Below, one piece after another: positions 43,070 to 51,731 of a stretch of DNA of 52,380 bases. The first letter of the stretch is position 1; every line of letters starts with the position of its first letter. The DNA comes from Pirellulaceae bacterium (GTDB lineage: Bacteria; Planctomycetota; Planctomycetia; Pirellulales; Pirellulaceae), in assembly GCA_023382975.1 (NCBI GenBank), contig JAHDXO010000068.1, positions 1 to 52,380 on the forward strand, given 5' to 3'. Made by a program: the position numbers and the translations under genes. The notes under the pieces are model-generated. The model searched no databases, was not told the origin of the DNA, and saw only the letters and a list, made by a program, of their open reading frames with translations.

Positions 43070-45982
43070 ATGCACCGCACAGCGATCACGATCGGAATGA
43101 CCTTGGCCCTGTTGACCGGCGCCGGTTGCGTCGCGGCCCGCGCTACGGAGTTCCACGTCGCGACCAGCGGCGACGACGAGAACCCCGGAACGGCGGACCG
43201 TCCGTTCGCAACGTTGGGCCGCGCGCAGCAGGCGATCCGCACTCGGCCCGCGGACCAGGCGGCCACGGTCCTGGTGCGCGGCGGCACGTACTACCTGTCC
43301 GAGCCGCTGGTGTTCACGCCGGACGACTCGGGGACCGCCGACGCGCCCGTGGTCTTTGCCGCGGCGACCGGCGAGACGGTGGTGATCAGCGGCGGAGCGA
43401 GACTCGAACTCCACTGGCGCCCCTATCGCGACGGGATCTACCACGCGGAAACTCCGGCGGGCCTTGCGATCGATCAACTGTTCGTCAACGGCCACAGCCA
43501 GCCGATGGCCCGTTACCCGAATTTCGATCCGAACGTGCCAATCTACAACGGATACGCCGCGGACGCTTTCAGTCCCCAGCGGGCCGCGCGCTGGAGCAAC
43601 CCGGCCGGCGGCTACATCCACGCCATGCACCGTGCCCATTGGGGCGGCTACCATTACCGCATCACTGGGAAAGCGTCCGACGATACCGTCCTCTACGAAG
43701 GCGGCTGGCAGAACAATCGGCAGATGGGCATGCATAACGAACACCGCTTCGTCGAGAACGTCTTCGAGGAACTCGACGCGCCCGGCGAGTGGTATCACGA
43801 CGCAGCGAAAAACGTGCTGTACTTCTATCCGCCGGATGCGATGAAGTTGGACGAGGCGACCGTCGAGACCGCGCGCCTGCGGCATTTGATCGAACTGCGA
43901 GGCGATCAGCAATCGCCGGTCCGCCATCTGCAACTCCGCGGGCTGACCTTCCGGCACGCGGCCCGCACCTTCATGGACACCAAGGAGCCGCTGCTGCGCA
44001 GCGACTGGACGATCTACCGCGGCGGCGCGGTGTTCTGCGAGGGCGCCGAGGACTGCGAATTGGCCGACTGCGTGTTCGACCAAGTCGGGGGAAACGCGGT
44101 GCTGGTCAGCAATTACAACCGCCGCATCGCCGTGCGCGGCTGCTTGATCAGCGACAGCGGCGCCGGCGGCGTCGCGTTCGTCGGCGATCCGGCCGCGGTC
44201 CGCAACCCGCTGTTCGAATACCACCAGCGGCAGAACTACGACTCGATCGACAAAACGCCGGGACCACAGAGCGACAACTATCCGGCTGACTGCCTGGTCG
44301 AAGACTGTCTGATCCGGCGGATCGGGCGGGTCGAGAAACAGGTGGCCGGCGTACAGATCTCGATGGCGACCCGCATCACCGTTCGGCACTGTTCGATCTA
44401 CGAAACGCCTCGCGCCGGGATCAACATCAGCGAGGGGACCTTCGGCGGACACGTTGTCGAATTCTGCGATGTCTTCGATACCGTGCTGGAAACCGGCGAC
44501 CACGGCAGCTTCAACTCCTGGGGCCGCGATCGATTCTGGGAATTGAAGGACGCGCCGCCGGACCGACTGCCTGACTTGGCGCTGTTGGACATGGTCGAGC
44601 AGAACGTGATCCGCAACAGCCGCTGGCGCTGCGACCACGGCTGGGACATCGATCTGGATGACGGATCGAGCAGCTACCACGTCTACAACAATCTGATGCT
44701 GCACGGCGGGCTCAAATTCCGCGAGGGATTTCACCGGATCGCCGAGAACAACATCATGGTCGACAACTCGTTCCATCCGCATGTCTGGTATCCCAACAGC
44801 CAGGACATCGTTCGCCGCAACATCGTCTTCGCCCCGTATCGGCCGATCCGCGTGCCGCAGCCCTGGGGAACGGAGGTCGATCACAACCTGCTGCATCAAC
44901 CCGGCGCGACGGAGCCACAGCCGGCCGTTGTGCTCCAGCAGCAGAGCGGACGCGATGCGAATTCCCTGGTGGCCGACGCCCGGTTCGTCGATCCGGCCCG
45001 CGGCGACTACCGCGTCCGCGAAGGATCGCCCGCGTTGGAACTGGGCTTCCAGAACTTTCCGATGGACCAGTTCGGCGTGCGGAAGCCCGAGTGGAAGGCC
45101 ATCGCGCGCACGCCCGCGTTGCCCGGCGAGCGGACCGACGAGCCGCCGACTGCCACACCGACACAGCGGCTCGTTGGCCATTGGTTGCAAGCCACCGTGC
45201 GGGAGTTGGAAGGCGAAGAGTTCTCGGCGTTCGGAGTGAGCAAGGACGCGGGCGGCGTTCATTTGGCCGAAGTGCCGGACGAATCGGAGGCGGCCGAGTG
45301 CGGCTTGAGAACCAATGATGTGGTGCAGAGCGTCAGCGGCCAACCGGTCAAGCGTCTGGCGGATCTGTACCGACTGCAGGACGCAGCCGAGGGGCGACCG
45401 CTGACGATCGGCCTGGTGCGCGGCCAGAGTCCGCTGGCGGTCCAAGTTGCCGATTACCCGTTCGTGGTCACCGAATCGCCGTCCGGCGGCAATTTCGTCA
45501 TCCTGCCGTTGGCTGAGGCAGCGAAGACGTTCGAGATCCGTTCGATTCAATCTCGTCCAGAGACGGCGAACGAACCGCTGGCGACACTGCACGACGGCCG
45601 ACTGGCCGAGAATTACGGCCCCGTGTTCCGCAACGATGTCGTCGGCGGCATGTACCGCGTCGACCTCGGCAGCGTCCAGTCCGTGGCCGCGGTGCGCACC
45701 TGGTCCTACCATCAAGCCGAAAAACGGGGGCCTCAGCACTTCACGCTGTACGGCAGCGATTCCAAGGCAGACCCCGGCTGGGACGTCAGCGACCGCAAGC
45801 GATATGTGCCGATCGCCGAGGTCAACACGATCGGATCCACCCTCGACCGTTACCAGGCGACAAGCATCCAGCGCCCCGGCGACCGGCCGCTGGGCACCTA
45901 CCGCTGGCTCGTGTGGCTCGCCCGCCCCGTCACCCCCATCCGCGAAAACACCGCCGTGCAGGAGATCCAGGTTCTGCCGTGA
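43070..45982 (+). CDS. Exported beta-helix protein with PDZ and discoidin-like domains
   Basis: 970 residues. A signal peptide or lipobox-like segment (IGMTLALLTGAGC, about 8-20) opens it. The right-handed parallel beta-helix begins with the DUF1565-type motif ATSGDDENPGTADRPFATLGRAQ and runs to about residue 640. A PDZ domain follows at about 717-803 (GVHLAEVPDESEAAECGLRTNDVVQSV), then a discoidin/F5-8C-like module at about 817-970 (GSVQSVAAVRTWSYHQ, QHFTLYGSDSK). Beta-helix proteins of this class are often polysaccharide lyases or epimerases, but no catalytic residues could be assigned. The start is the ATG at 43070, with GGAG nine bases upstream; the ATG at 43043 lacks a ribosome site. The LTGAGC sequence could make it a lipoprotein. 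Confidence 0.83.
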   Translation: MHRTAITIGMTLALLTGAGCVAARATEFHVATSGDDENPGTADRPFATLGRAQQAIRTRPADQAATVLVRGGTYYLSEPLVFTPDDSGTADAPVVFAAATGETVVISGGARLELHWRPYRDGIYHAETPAGLAIDQLFVNGHSQPMARYPNFDPNVPIYNGYAADAFSPQRAARWSNPAGGYIHAMHRAHWGGYHYRITGKASDDTVLYEGGWQNNRQMGMHNEHRFVENVFEELDAPGEWYHDAAKNVLYFYPPDAMKLDEATVETARLRHLIELRGDQQSPVRHLQLRGLTFRHAARTFMDTKEPLLRSDWTIYRGGAVFCEGAEDCELADCVFDQVGGNAVLVSNYNRRIAVRGCLISDSGAGGVAFVGDPAAVRNPLFEYHQRQNYDSIDKTPGPQSDNYPADCLVEDCLIRRIGRVEKQVAGVQISMATRITVRHCSIYETPRAGINISEGTFGGHVVEFCDVFDTVLETGDHGSFNSWGRDRFWELKDAPPDRLPDLALLDMVEQNVIRNSRWRCDHGWDIDLDDGSSSYHVYNNLMLHGGLKFREGFHRIAENNIMVDNSFHPHVWYPNSQDIVRRNIVFAPYRPIRVPQPWGTEVDHNLLHQPGATEPQPAVVLQQQSGRDANSLVADARFVDPARGDYRVREGSPALELGFQNFPMDQFGVRKPEWKAIARTPALPGERTDEPPTATPTQRLVGHWLQATVRELEGEEFSAFGVSKDAGGVHLAEVPDESEAAECGLRTNDVVQSVSGQPVKRLADLYRLQDAAEGRPLTIGLVRGQSPLAVQVADYPFVVTESPSGGNFVILPLAEAAKTFEIRSIQSRPETANEPLATLHDGRLAENYGPVFRNDVVGGMYRVDLGSVQSVAAVRTWSYHQAEKRGPQHFTLYGSDSKADPGWDVSDRKRYVPIAEVNTIGSTLDRYQATSIQRPGDRPLGTYRWLVWLARPVTPIRENTAVQEIQVLP

Positions 45983-46061
45983 GAAGACCAACTTGGTGCT
46001 CGTCTACGGTTCTTTGGCCAAGACGGCTGATCACCGACTGGGTTGTTCCCACCAAAGCCGA

Positions 46062-46090
46062 TTGACAGCGGAACGTACCCCGTTCAGAAT
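46062..46090 (+). promoter_or_regulatory. Sigma70-like promoter before the nucleotidyltransferase gene
   Basis: TTGACA (46062-46067, six of six), a 17-base spacer and CAGAAT (46085-46090, four of six) stand 38 bases before the start codon at 46129. It is the best -35/-10 pair I found by eye in the window. It would start a short-leader transcript for the two-gene nucleotidyltransferase unit. Confidence 0.45.
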
Positions 46091-46128
46091 TGGACAGAGT
46101 TCCTTTTCCCGGACGGGCTCTTGCTGTC

Positions 46129-46617
46129 ATGGATCTCGATCGCATCCTCAATACGTTCAATAAGCATCAAGTAGGATGCCTGCTGATTGGCGGGATGAAT
46201 TTCTTGCTGCGACACGATCCGGTATTGACGTTCGACGTCGATCTGTGGATCGAGGATACGCCCGAGAACCGCGGGCGCACCGAAGATGCTTTGGCGGAAC
46301 TGGACGCACAATGGGGCTTGAGCGAACAGGATTGGAAGCCGGTAGCCCAACACCGCCGCGGCTGGTTGTCCTGCCAAGGTGTCTATTGCCTGACGTCCGC
46401 GGTCGGTGCGATCGACATCTTCCGCACGGTGCAGGGGTTGGCCAGTTGGCGCGAATGCCGGTCCAGGGCTTGCGCGGGCACGACCGGCAGCGGGACGCCG
46501 TACTGGGGATTGTCGGATGCCGACATGCTCCAGTGTCAATTGGCGCTGCCCGAGCCGCAGCGGAAGCAGGACCGGATCCGAACGCTGAAGGCGGCGATCG
46601 AGCAGGAGAGGCCATGA
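46129..46617 (+). CDS. Nucleotidyltransferase-fold protein
   Basis: 162 residues. GCLLIGGMNFLLRHDPVLTFDVDLWI (about 17-41) is the minimal nucleotidyltransferase signature: GG (21-22) followed by a D-x-D pair (Asp36, Asp38). The length and the single-domain form resemble DUF6036/MNT-type proteins, some of which are toxins, antitoxins or AbiEii-like abortive-infection proteins. The third acidic residue cannot be fixed by eye; GAIDIF near residue 108 is a candidate. The start is the ATG at 46129; an upstream in-frame start at 46090 would fall inside the -10 box of the candidate promoter. The stop overlaps the next gene as ATGA. The target (tRNA, protein or small molecule) is unknown. Confidence 0.75.
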   Translation: MDLDRILNTFNKHQVGCLLIGGMNFLLRHDPVLTFDVDLWIEDTPENRGRTEDALAELDAQWGLSEQDWKPVAQHRRGWLSCQGVYCLTSAVGAIDIFRTVQGLASWRECRSRACAGTTGSGTPYWGLSDADMLQCQLALPEPQRKQDRIRTLKAAIEQERP

Positions 46618-46847
46618 ACGCAGCGGGTGCCGACGAAAAACGCCGGGAAGAAGACAAACGCAACACCGTACTCGGCCCGGCCGGTCGCTGGCAGACGATC
46701 CTGCAAGCCATCACCTGGGCCGAGGCCCAGCCGCAGATCCAGCGCAACACCCCTGCCAAGTGCCTCAAACTCCAGCAAGCCAAACTCGCCGCCGAGGCCT
46801 CAGTTTCCCCAACGCCGCTGGTGCCGAATCGAGTTCATGAGGTGTGA
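46614..46847 (+). CDS. Small basic protein coupled to the nucleotidyltransferase
   Basis: 77 residues, family not recognised. The N-terminus is highly charged (ADEKRREEDKRN), the middle contains GPAGRWQTILQAITWAEAQ, and the C-terminus is less ordered. Predicted soluble and mostly helical. Its ATG lies inside the stop region of the nucleotidyltransferase gene (ATGA overlap), which is strong evidence that it is a real, translationally coupled partner. The arrangement (enzyme plus very small partner) is like toxin-antitoxin or minimal-nucleotidyltransferase modules, but usual modules pair with a HEPN protein and this one has no RxxxxH motif. Function unknown. Confidence 0.6.
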   Translation: MNAAGADEKRREEDKRNTVLGPAGRWQTILQAITWAEAQPQIQRNTPAKCLKLQQAKLAAEASVSPTPLVPNRVHEV

Positions 46848-46941
46848 GCGTATTGCTCAGTGCCCGGCCGCTTCCCGCCGAACTCGCGATATGGACGCCC
46901 GGATTGCAGCGGCGCACCAGAGTGAAGTCATTTGATCCGTC

Positions 46942-47619
46942 TCATCGAGGTCCGAAGGCGGCTGAGAGTTTTTCGGCGAAGGGGCGGAACCCGCGGGGGC
47001 ACGTCTGTTTCAAGGCCGCGACGTCGGTGTGCTCGGCTACTGCGGATCGGAATTCGCTGCTGTCTTTCCAGTGTTTGGCGGCTGCGATACGGCCGAGGAT
47101 GTCCTTGGGACGATGGTCGGACTTGCCGCTGTGCTGATAGAACGACTCGACATCGCGCAGCCGGTAGTGAGACTGGACTACTGCGGCATCCGTTCCCAGC
47201 ACAAGGGCAATCGCTTCCGGGGCTCCCAAGGTCCAAGCCTCGATCGATTCAACGGCGACTCCACAAGCGGCTGCATGCGGCTGCCGAACTAGGTTCAACC
47301 CGCGCGATTGCCCCTCTTCCATCGTGCTCAGCCGCGTCGCGTCCCGATCCTGATCGGCTACGCACACGGTGCCGTCGAGTCCGTACTTCATGGCGCTCAA
47401 TACGATTGCTGTCTCGACTTTCGCATCCAATCCCCGCTTCCGCTTCTTCGGGTCCAAGTTCGAGATCTCCGTCCAAGCCAGGGCCAAGGAATCCTTGGAG
47501 ATTGCAGGGGAAACACGCCGTGCGAGCGTGGAAACCACGCCCGCAGCCGGGCGCGGCTGCGGATCGAAGGTTGGGGGACCGATGTCGTGCGAACCCTCGC
47601 CGATCAACAAGACTCTCAT
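46942..47619 (-). CDS. TOPRIM-like DUF4276-type protein (ATPase partner)
   Basis: 225 residues. LLIGEGSHDI (about 4-13), CVADQDRDATR (the DxD-type metal site) and VESIEAWTLGA match the acidic motifs of DUF4276 proteins, a TOPRIM-like nuclease fold split from OLD-family ATPases. It is a predicted metal-dependent nuclease or nicking subunit. The start is the ATG at 47619, overlapping the ATPase stop as ATGA; the open frame extends upstream only as the ATPase in another frame. The last ~80 residues (SDHRPKDILGRIAAAKHWKDSSEFRSAVAEH) look like a helical tail. It works with its upstream gene, probably in defence or DNA repair. Confidence 0.8.
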   Translation of the reverse strand: MRVLLIGEGSHDIGPPTFDPQPRPAAGVVSTLARRVSPAISKDSLALAWTEISNLDPKKRKRGLDAKVETAIVLSAMKYGLDGTVCVADQDRDATRLSTMEEGQSRGLNLVRQPHAAACGVAVESIEAWTLGAPEAIALVLGTDAAVVQSHYRLRDVESFYQHSGKSDHRPKDILGRIAAAKHWKDSSEFRSAVAEHTDVAALKQTCPRGFRPFAEKLSAAFGPR

Positions 47620-48812
47620 GCCGATTGTCCCTTGACCAGTTCCTCTTCGCCGAACAGATACCACAGCTCGCCAGCGGCATACTCCTTGTGCAACCGCTCG
47701 ATGTTCGGAATCTGATCCATCGGGGTCACTCGGGTTGCACCGTCTGCTGCGCGTTGGAAGATGCGGACTTCCTCTGGCTGGACGAAGTTCAACAACAGGG
47801 GACTGTGCGTCGTCAGGATGATCTGCCGAGGCTGATTGCCAACCTCCCCGCGGCTCATCTTGCGAAGGATCTCGATGACCATTTGCAGACGTGATGGATG
47901 CAAGCCGTTCTCGGGTTCCTCGATCAGCAGGATTTGCGGCGTGTTGCCATAGGCCAACGCGAGGAACGCGGTCAGCAACATCGCTCCGTCCGACGCTTGC
48001 GACGACGGGATCGTTTCCGGCGGCTTGCTGGGACCGGAAAGTGCGAATTCGATCTGCCGCAGCGAACCGCTTGAGTCTGCCGCCGGAGTGGAAAGCCCTT
48101 GGAGCGTGGGAATCGCCTCGCGCAGCTTGCCTTCCAATTCGACAACTGCCGCGCGATCCGGGCCGGTCAGCAGCGAGTTGAGCACCGCCGCCAGATTGTC
48201 GCCGGTCGTCGACAGCGTCGGATTCGGCTCCGCCTTGGACGCAGACCGCATCGCGTCGGGAACGAAGCGGTATTCCTCGGTGGAACCCAACGCCTCGCAG
48301 ACCCAGTCGACCGGGACAACTGGCTCGTTCGAGCGATCGGGGTGGGGACCACGAACGCCAGACTGACTATTTTGGAGTTGCCTCATCGTATTGAGGAACG
48401 TACGGTTCGGATCGTGGGAGGGATTGCGCGGATTCGAGGTGTCCCTATCATCCAGCCGAAAGATGTCCCGGCCATCGATGGCCAGTGACTCGGTTGGCAT
48501 CTGACCGTCGACCGGCAAGCAAAGTCCGTACTCGAAAGACTGCTTGGCCTTGCCTTGGACGTGCCATCCGATGCTCAAATGGCGTTCTCGCCGCCACACC
48601 AGACTTGGCAGCAAGTTCGAACGACCGCCTTTGGCGTCGTCATGGAACACTTCGGTCAAAGCTCGCTCGGTCGTGGCGCCAAGCATTCGAAGCGCCTCCA
48701 AGAAACTGGTCTTCCCGCTGTCGTTGGGACCGATCAGCACCGTCAGCGGGCCTAGATCGACGGTCGTCTCCAACAAACACTTGAAGTTCTGGATGCGGAC
48801 TCGATCAATCAT
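47616..48812 (-). CDS. OLD-like AAA/ABC ATPase
   Basis: 398 residues. The Walker A is GPNDSGKT (28-35), the signature region is about 273-285 (ASDGAMLLTAFLA), the Walker B is ILLIEEPENGLHP (294-306) and the switch histidine is His336 in ILTTHSP. This is an AAA_15/21-type ATPase like those in OLD nucleases, AbiL-type or Gabija-like systems. The C-terminus (AAGELWYLFGEEELVKG) is the usual link to a TOPRIM domain, which here is the separate, overlapping downstream gene. The start is the ATG at 48812. The insert at about 110-260 is low in conservation and may bind the target. Likely an anti-phage or DNA-end-processing module. Confidence 0.87.
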   Translation of the reverse strand: MIDRVRIQNFKCLLETTVDLGPLTVLIGPNDSGKTSFLEALRMLGATTERALTEVFHDDAKGGRSNLLPSLVWRRERHLSIGWHVQGKAKQSFEYGLCLPVDGQMPTESLAIDGRDIFRLDDRDTSNPRNPSHDPNRTFLNTMRQLQNSQSGVRGPHPDRSNEPVVPVDWVCEALGSTEEYRFVPDAMRSASKAEPNPTLSTTGDNLAAVLNSLLTGPDRAAVVELEGKLREAIPTLQGLSTPAADSSGSLRQIEFALSGPSKPPETIPSSQASDGAMLLTAFLALAYGNTPQILLIEEPENGLHPSRLQMVIEILRKMSRGEVGNQPRQIILTTHSPLLLNFVQPEEVRIFQRAADGATRVTPMDQIPNIERLHKEYAAGELWYLFGEEELVKGQSA

Positions 48813-48863
48813 AAACCACCTTCTATGCGGTTTGCACGTTCTGCCCCGCGGACGCGATCGCCT

Positions 48864-49943
48864 CTAGCGTTGCACGCGGGCGTTGCCTTTCCAGATGCTC
48901 CAGACCTGGGCTTCGTCGGCGGGTTGGGCGTAATCGGTCAGCATCGTGGTGGCCAGCGCGCCGGTGGCCCAGCCGAACTGGATCCACTTCTCGGGCTCCC
49001 AGCCGCGGAGGATGGCGTACAGCATGCCGCCGACGAAGCCGTCGCCGCCGCCGATGCGGTCGAGCACCGTGATTTCACGCGGCTCGACGACGTGCCAGTT
49101 GTCGACCTCGGACATGATCGCGCCCCAGCGGTGGCAATTGACGCTGATCACTTCGCGCAGCGTGGTGGCGAAGACCTTGGCGTTCGGGAAAGCCTGTTTC
49201 GCCCGGTTGATCATGGCTTTGAAATTGTCGATCTTGGCGACCAGATCGACCCCGCCCGCCTCGGGGCCTTCGACGTGCAGACACAACTGGAAATCCTCTT
49301 CGTTGCCGACCAGGATGTCCGAGGCCGTGGCGATCTCGGTGAAAATCTCGTGCAACTCCTTCTCGCGACCCTTCCAGAACGTGGCGCGGTGGTTCAAGTC
49401 GAACGAGATGCGGGTGCCGTGCCTCTTGGCGGCCCGAGCCAGCTCGAGGCAGAAATTGCTCGTCTCGGGCGAAAGCGCCGCGATCAATCCAGAGAGATGC
49501 ATGATCTGCACGCCCTCCTGCGCGAAGATCCGATCCAGATCGAAATCCTTCACGTTCAGCGTCCGGCCGACTTCGCCCGCCCGGTCGTTGTGGACCCGCG
49601 GCCCGCGCGAGCCGCAACCGCTGTCGGCCAGATTGAATTGGTGCCGGTAGCCCCAGGGCCCACCCTGCTCGACTTCCGGTCCCTCGAAAGCGATGTGGCG
49701 GCTCGCCAAATTGTCCTTGATGAAACGGGCGATCGGGCTGCCTTTCACAAATGTGGTCAGAACCTTGGCGGGCAGACCCAGATACGACGAAACACTCAAC
49801 ACGTTGCTCTCCGCACTGGTGGCCTGCATGAACAAATTCGTTCCGCAATGCATCGGCTGGCCGTCGGCGGGAGTGAGCCGAACTCCCATGCTGGTAGGTG
49901 TGAGCAGTGCGTAGGCGCAGTTGCCGCGAAGTTCGATCGTCAT
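48864..49943 (-). CDS. PfkB-family sugar kinase (2-keto-3-deoxygluconate kinase-like)
   Basis: 359-residue cytoplasmic ribokinase-fold kinase. The C-terminal signature is DRIGGGDGFVGGM, with catalytic Asp301. The N-terminal pattern GNCAYALLTPT, the mid region HLSGLIAALSPETSNFCLELA and SFDLNHRATFW fit the KdgK branch, which phosphorylates 2-keto-3-deoxygluconate from pectin/alginate or uronate catabolism. The start is the ATG at 49943 with GAGGATCACCG upstream. Its length is slightly above the usual 310-330 residues. No KDPG aldolase or uronate enzymes sit next to it. The exact sugar is an inference; 5-dehydro-2-deoxygluconate is an alternative. Confidence 0.8.
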   Translation of the reverse strand: MTIELRGNCAYALLTPTSMGVRLTPADGQPMHCGTNLFMQATSAESNVLSVSSYLGLPAKVLTTFVKGSPIARFIKDNLASRHIAFEGPEVEQGGPWGYRHQFNLADSGCGSRGPRVHNDRAGEVGRTLNVKDFDLDRIFAQEGVQIMHLSGLIAALSPETSNFCLELARAAKRHGTRISFDLNHRATFWKGREKELHEIFTEIATASDILVGNEEDFQLCLHVEGPEAGGVDLVAKIDNFKAMINRAKQAFPNAKVFATTLREVISVNCHRWGAIMSEVDNWHVVEPREITVLDRIGGGDGFVGGMLYAILRGWEPEKWIQFGWATGALATTMLTDYAQPADEAQVWSIWKGNARVQR

Positions 49944-50124
49944 CGGTGATCCTCGTAAAAAACCGTATTGGATGGTCGGAAAGATTTCTCAAGACGCATT
50001 GGAGGACACAGTATAGGATCATCCGCAAAGCCAATCCAGCCCTGAAGAGTGGCGGCAGCGGTAGGGACGCATTACAATGGCCCGGGCGGTAGCAACGCTC
50101 GTGAAGAAACGCCCTCGTTGAACG

Positions 50125-50186
50125 GCAAGCCGAAGGCGACAGCGTCTCATTCGTTGTCACCAAGCATGCTGTCGCCTGCGGCTTGC
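50125..50186. repeat. Inverted repeat in the intergenic gap
   Basis: GCAAGCCGAAGGCGACAGC (50125-50143) is inverted at 50168-50186 with one mismatch in 19. It is a third type of palindromic unit and lies in the 330-base gap (49944-50273) between the divergent sugar kinase and sulfatase genes. The rest of the gap shows no gene. Confidence 0.8.
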
Positions 50187-50273
50187 GGTGAAAATCGTCG
50201 GAACAAATTGGGCAACGATTTCGTAACCGTTGCTGCGAATGATCGAAGATTCACAGCCAGGAGGTACCGTGGA

Positions 50274-51656
50274 ATGTGCCGAATGCTTGCCGTCGGGTTG
50301 GTGGTGTGGTTCCTGTGGTTCGGCGTGGTTGGTCACGGAAGCGAAGGGCCCAAGCCCGCGCGGCCCAATCTGGTTGTCATCATGGCCGACGATATCGGCC
50401 TCGAATGCCTGGGCTGTTACGGCAGCGACGCCTACAAGACACCGCACCTGGACGCGCTGGCGGCGAGCGGGATGCGTTTCGACCAAGCTCATTCGCAGCC
50501 GATCTGCACCCCGTCCCGAGTCCAGATCATGACCGGGATCTACAACAACCGGAACTACATCCGCTTCGGGCTGCTGGACCCGCAAGCGACGACGTTCGGC
50601 AATCTGCTGCGCGATGCCGGCTACCGCACCTGCATCGCCGGCAAGTGGCAGCTCGAAGGAGGATTCGAGGCGCCCGGGCGTTTCGGATTCGATCGGCATT
50701 GTCTGTGGCAACTGACGCGACGGCCGAGCCGCTACCCGAATCCCGGCCTGGAGATCGATGGCCAAGAGCAGGACTTCAAGAACGGCCAGTTCGGCCCGGA
50801 CCTGGTGACCGACTACCTGTGCCGTTTTCTCGAAGAGAACCGCGAGGGGCCGTTCCTGGTCTACTACCCGATGATCCTGCCGCATTGGCCTTTCGTCCCG
50901 ACGCCCGATCATCCCGACTGGGATCCCACGATGTGGCGCGATGCCAAGAGCGAACCGGGCGGCTACCGCAGCCAGCAATACTGGGACGCGATGGTGCGGT
51001 ACACGGACAAGATGACGGGCAAAATCGTGGACAAAATCGACTCGCTCGGTCTGCGGGAGAACACGCTGGTTATCTGGACCGCCGACAACGGCACGTTCGA
51101 CGGGATCTCGTCGCCGTTTCGCGGACGCCCGTACCGAGGCGGCAAAGGCAGCACGAAGGACAACGGAACCCGCGTCGGTTTCCTCGCCAGTTGGCCAGGG
51201 AAGATCCCGGCGGGCGCCGCGAGCGACTCGCTGGTCGATTTCACCGACGTGCTGCCCACCTTGGCCGACGCGGCCGGAGTCGCGCCCCCTGCCGATCTGC
51301 GGATCGACGGCACGAGCCTCATGCCGCTGTTCTCCGGTCAGCCTCGCAAGAAGGATTACGTCTACTGCTGGTACGAGCGAAACGGCGTCCGGGAGGCGGC
51401 ATCGCAGCACGTCCGCACCGCGCATCACAAACTGTACGCGGACGGCCGCTTCTTCGACACGCAGACCGACCCCGGCGAAAACGTCGATCTGGCCGCTGCC
51501 GGAATCCCCGCCGAACTCGAACCGGTCCACACGCAACTGAGTGCGGCGCTCGCGCACCACATGCAGATCACCCGCCAAGCCGACCCCGTTCAACAAGCCA
51601 AACGGACGCGATCGGCACAAGCCGCCAAAGATCCGGGTCCGCCCTCTGGCAAATAA
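50274..51656 (+). CDS. Exported type I sulfatase
   Basis: 460 residues with a signal peptide (about 1-22). The formylglycine site is Cys78-Thr-Pro-Ser-Arg82 in QPICTPSRVQIMTG. The metal-binding pair Asp39/Asp40 is in VVIMADDIG, KWQL and TADNGTFDG supply further metal ligands, and GKGSTKDNGTRV is a substrate-side block. It requires a formylglycine-generating enzyme (not in the window) and hydrolyses sulfate esters of polysaccharides. The start is the ATG at 50274, eight bases after a perfect AGGAGGT; the longer open frame has no signal peptide. Like most planctomycete sulfatases, the substrate cannot be read. The C-terminal tail is Gln/Lys-rich. Confidence 0.93.
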   Translation: MCRMLAVGLVVWFLWFGVVGHGSEGPKPARPNLVVIMADDIGLECLGCYGSDAYKTPHLDALAASGMRFDQAHSQPICTPSRVQIMTGIYNNRNYIRFGLLDPQATTFGNLLRDAGYRTCIAGKWQLEGGFEAPGRFGFDRHCLWQLTRRPSRYPNPGLEIDGQEQDFKNGQFGPDLVTDYLCRFLEENREGPFLVYYPMILPHWPFVPTPDHPDWDPTMWRDAKSEPGGYRSQQYWDAMVRYTDKMTGKIVDKIDSLGLRENTLVIWTADNGTFDGISSPFRGRPYRGGKGSTKDNGTRVGFLASWPGKIPAGAASDSLVDFTDVLPTLADAAGVAPPADLRIDGTSLMPLFSGQPRKKDYVYCWYERNGVREAASQHVRTAHHKLYADGRFFDTQTDPGENVDLAAAGIPAELEPVHTQLSAALAHHMQITRQADPVQQAKRTRSAQAAKDPGPPSGK

Positions 51657-51679
51657 GCATCGTCCCAGAAACAAGTGTC

Positions 51680-51731
51680 GTAGCTACGCTCGCCAGAGTG
51701 TGGAACGCCGCCGTCTGGCGACGGCAGCTAC
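51680..51731. repeat. Imperfect inverted repeat
   Basis: GTAGCTACGCTCGCCAGA (51680-51697) is inverted at 51714-51731 (15 of 18). It is a further palindromic family. Its right arm supplies the stop codon of the truncated frame at 51728-51826. Confidence 0.65.

Noticed and set aside
42833..45991. A 1052-codon open frame opposite the beta-helix gene
   Set aside because: It mirrors the third-position GC pattern of the true gene, has no ribosome site and shows no recognisable motif.
46129..46847. Standard MNT/HEPN toxin-antitoxin pair
   Set aside because: The small partner lacks the HEPN RxxxxH motif and is too short, so the standard assignment cannot be made.
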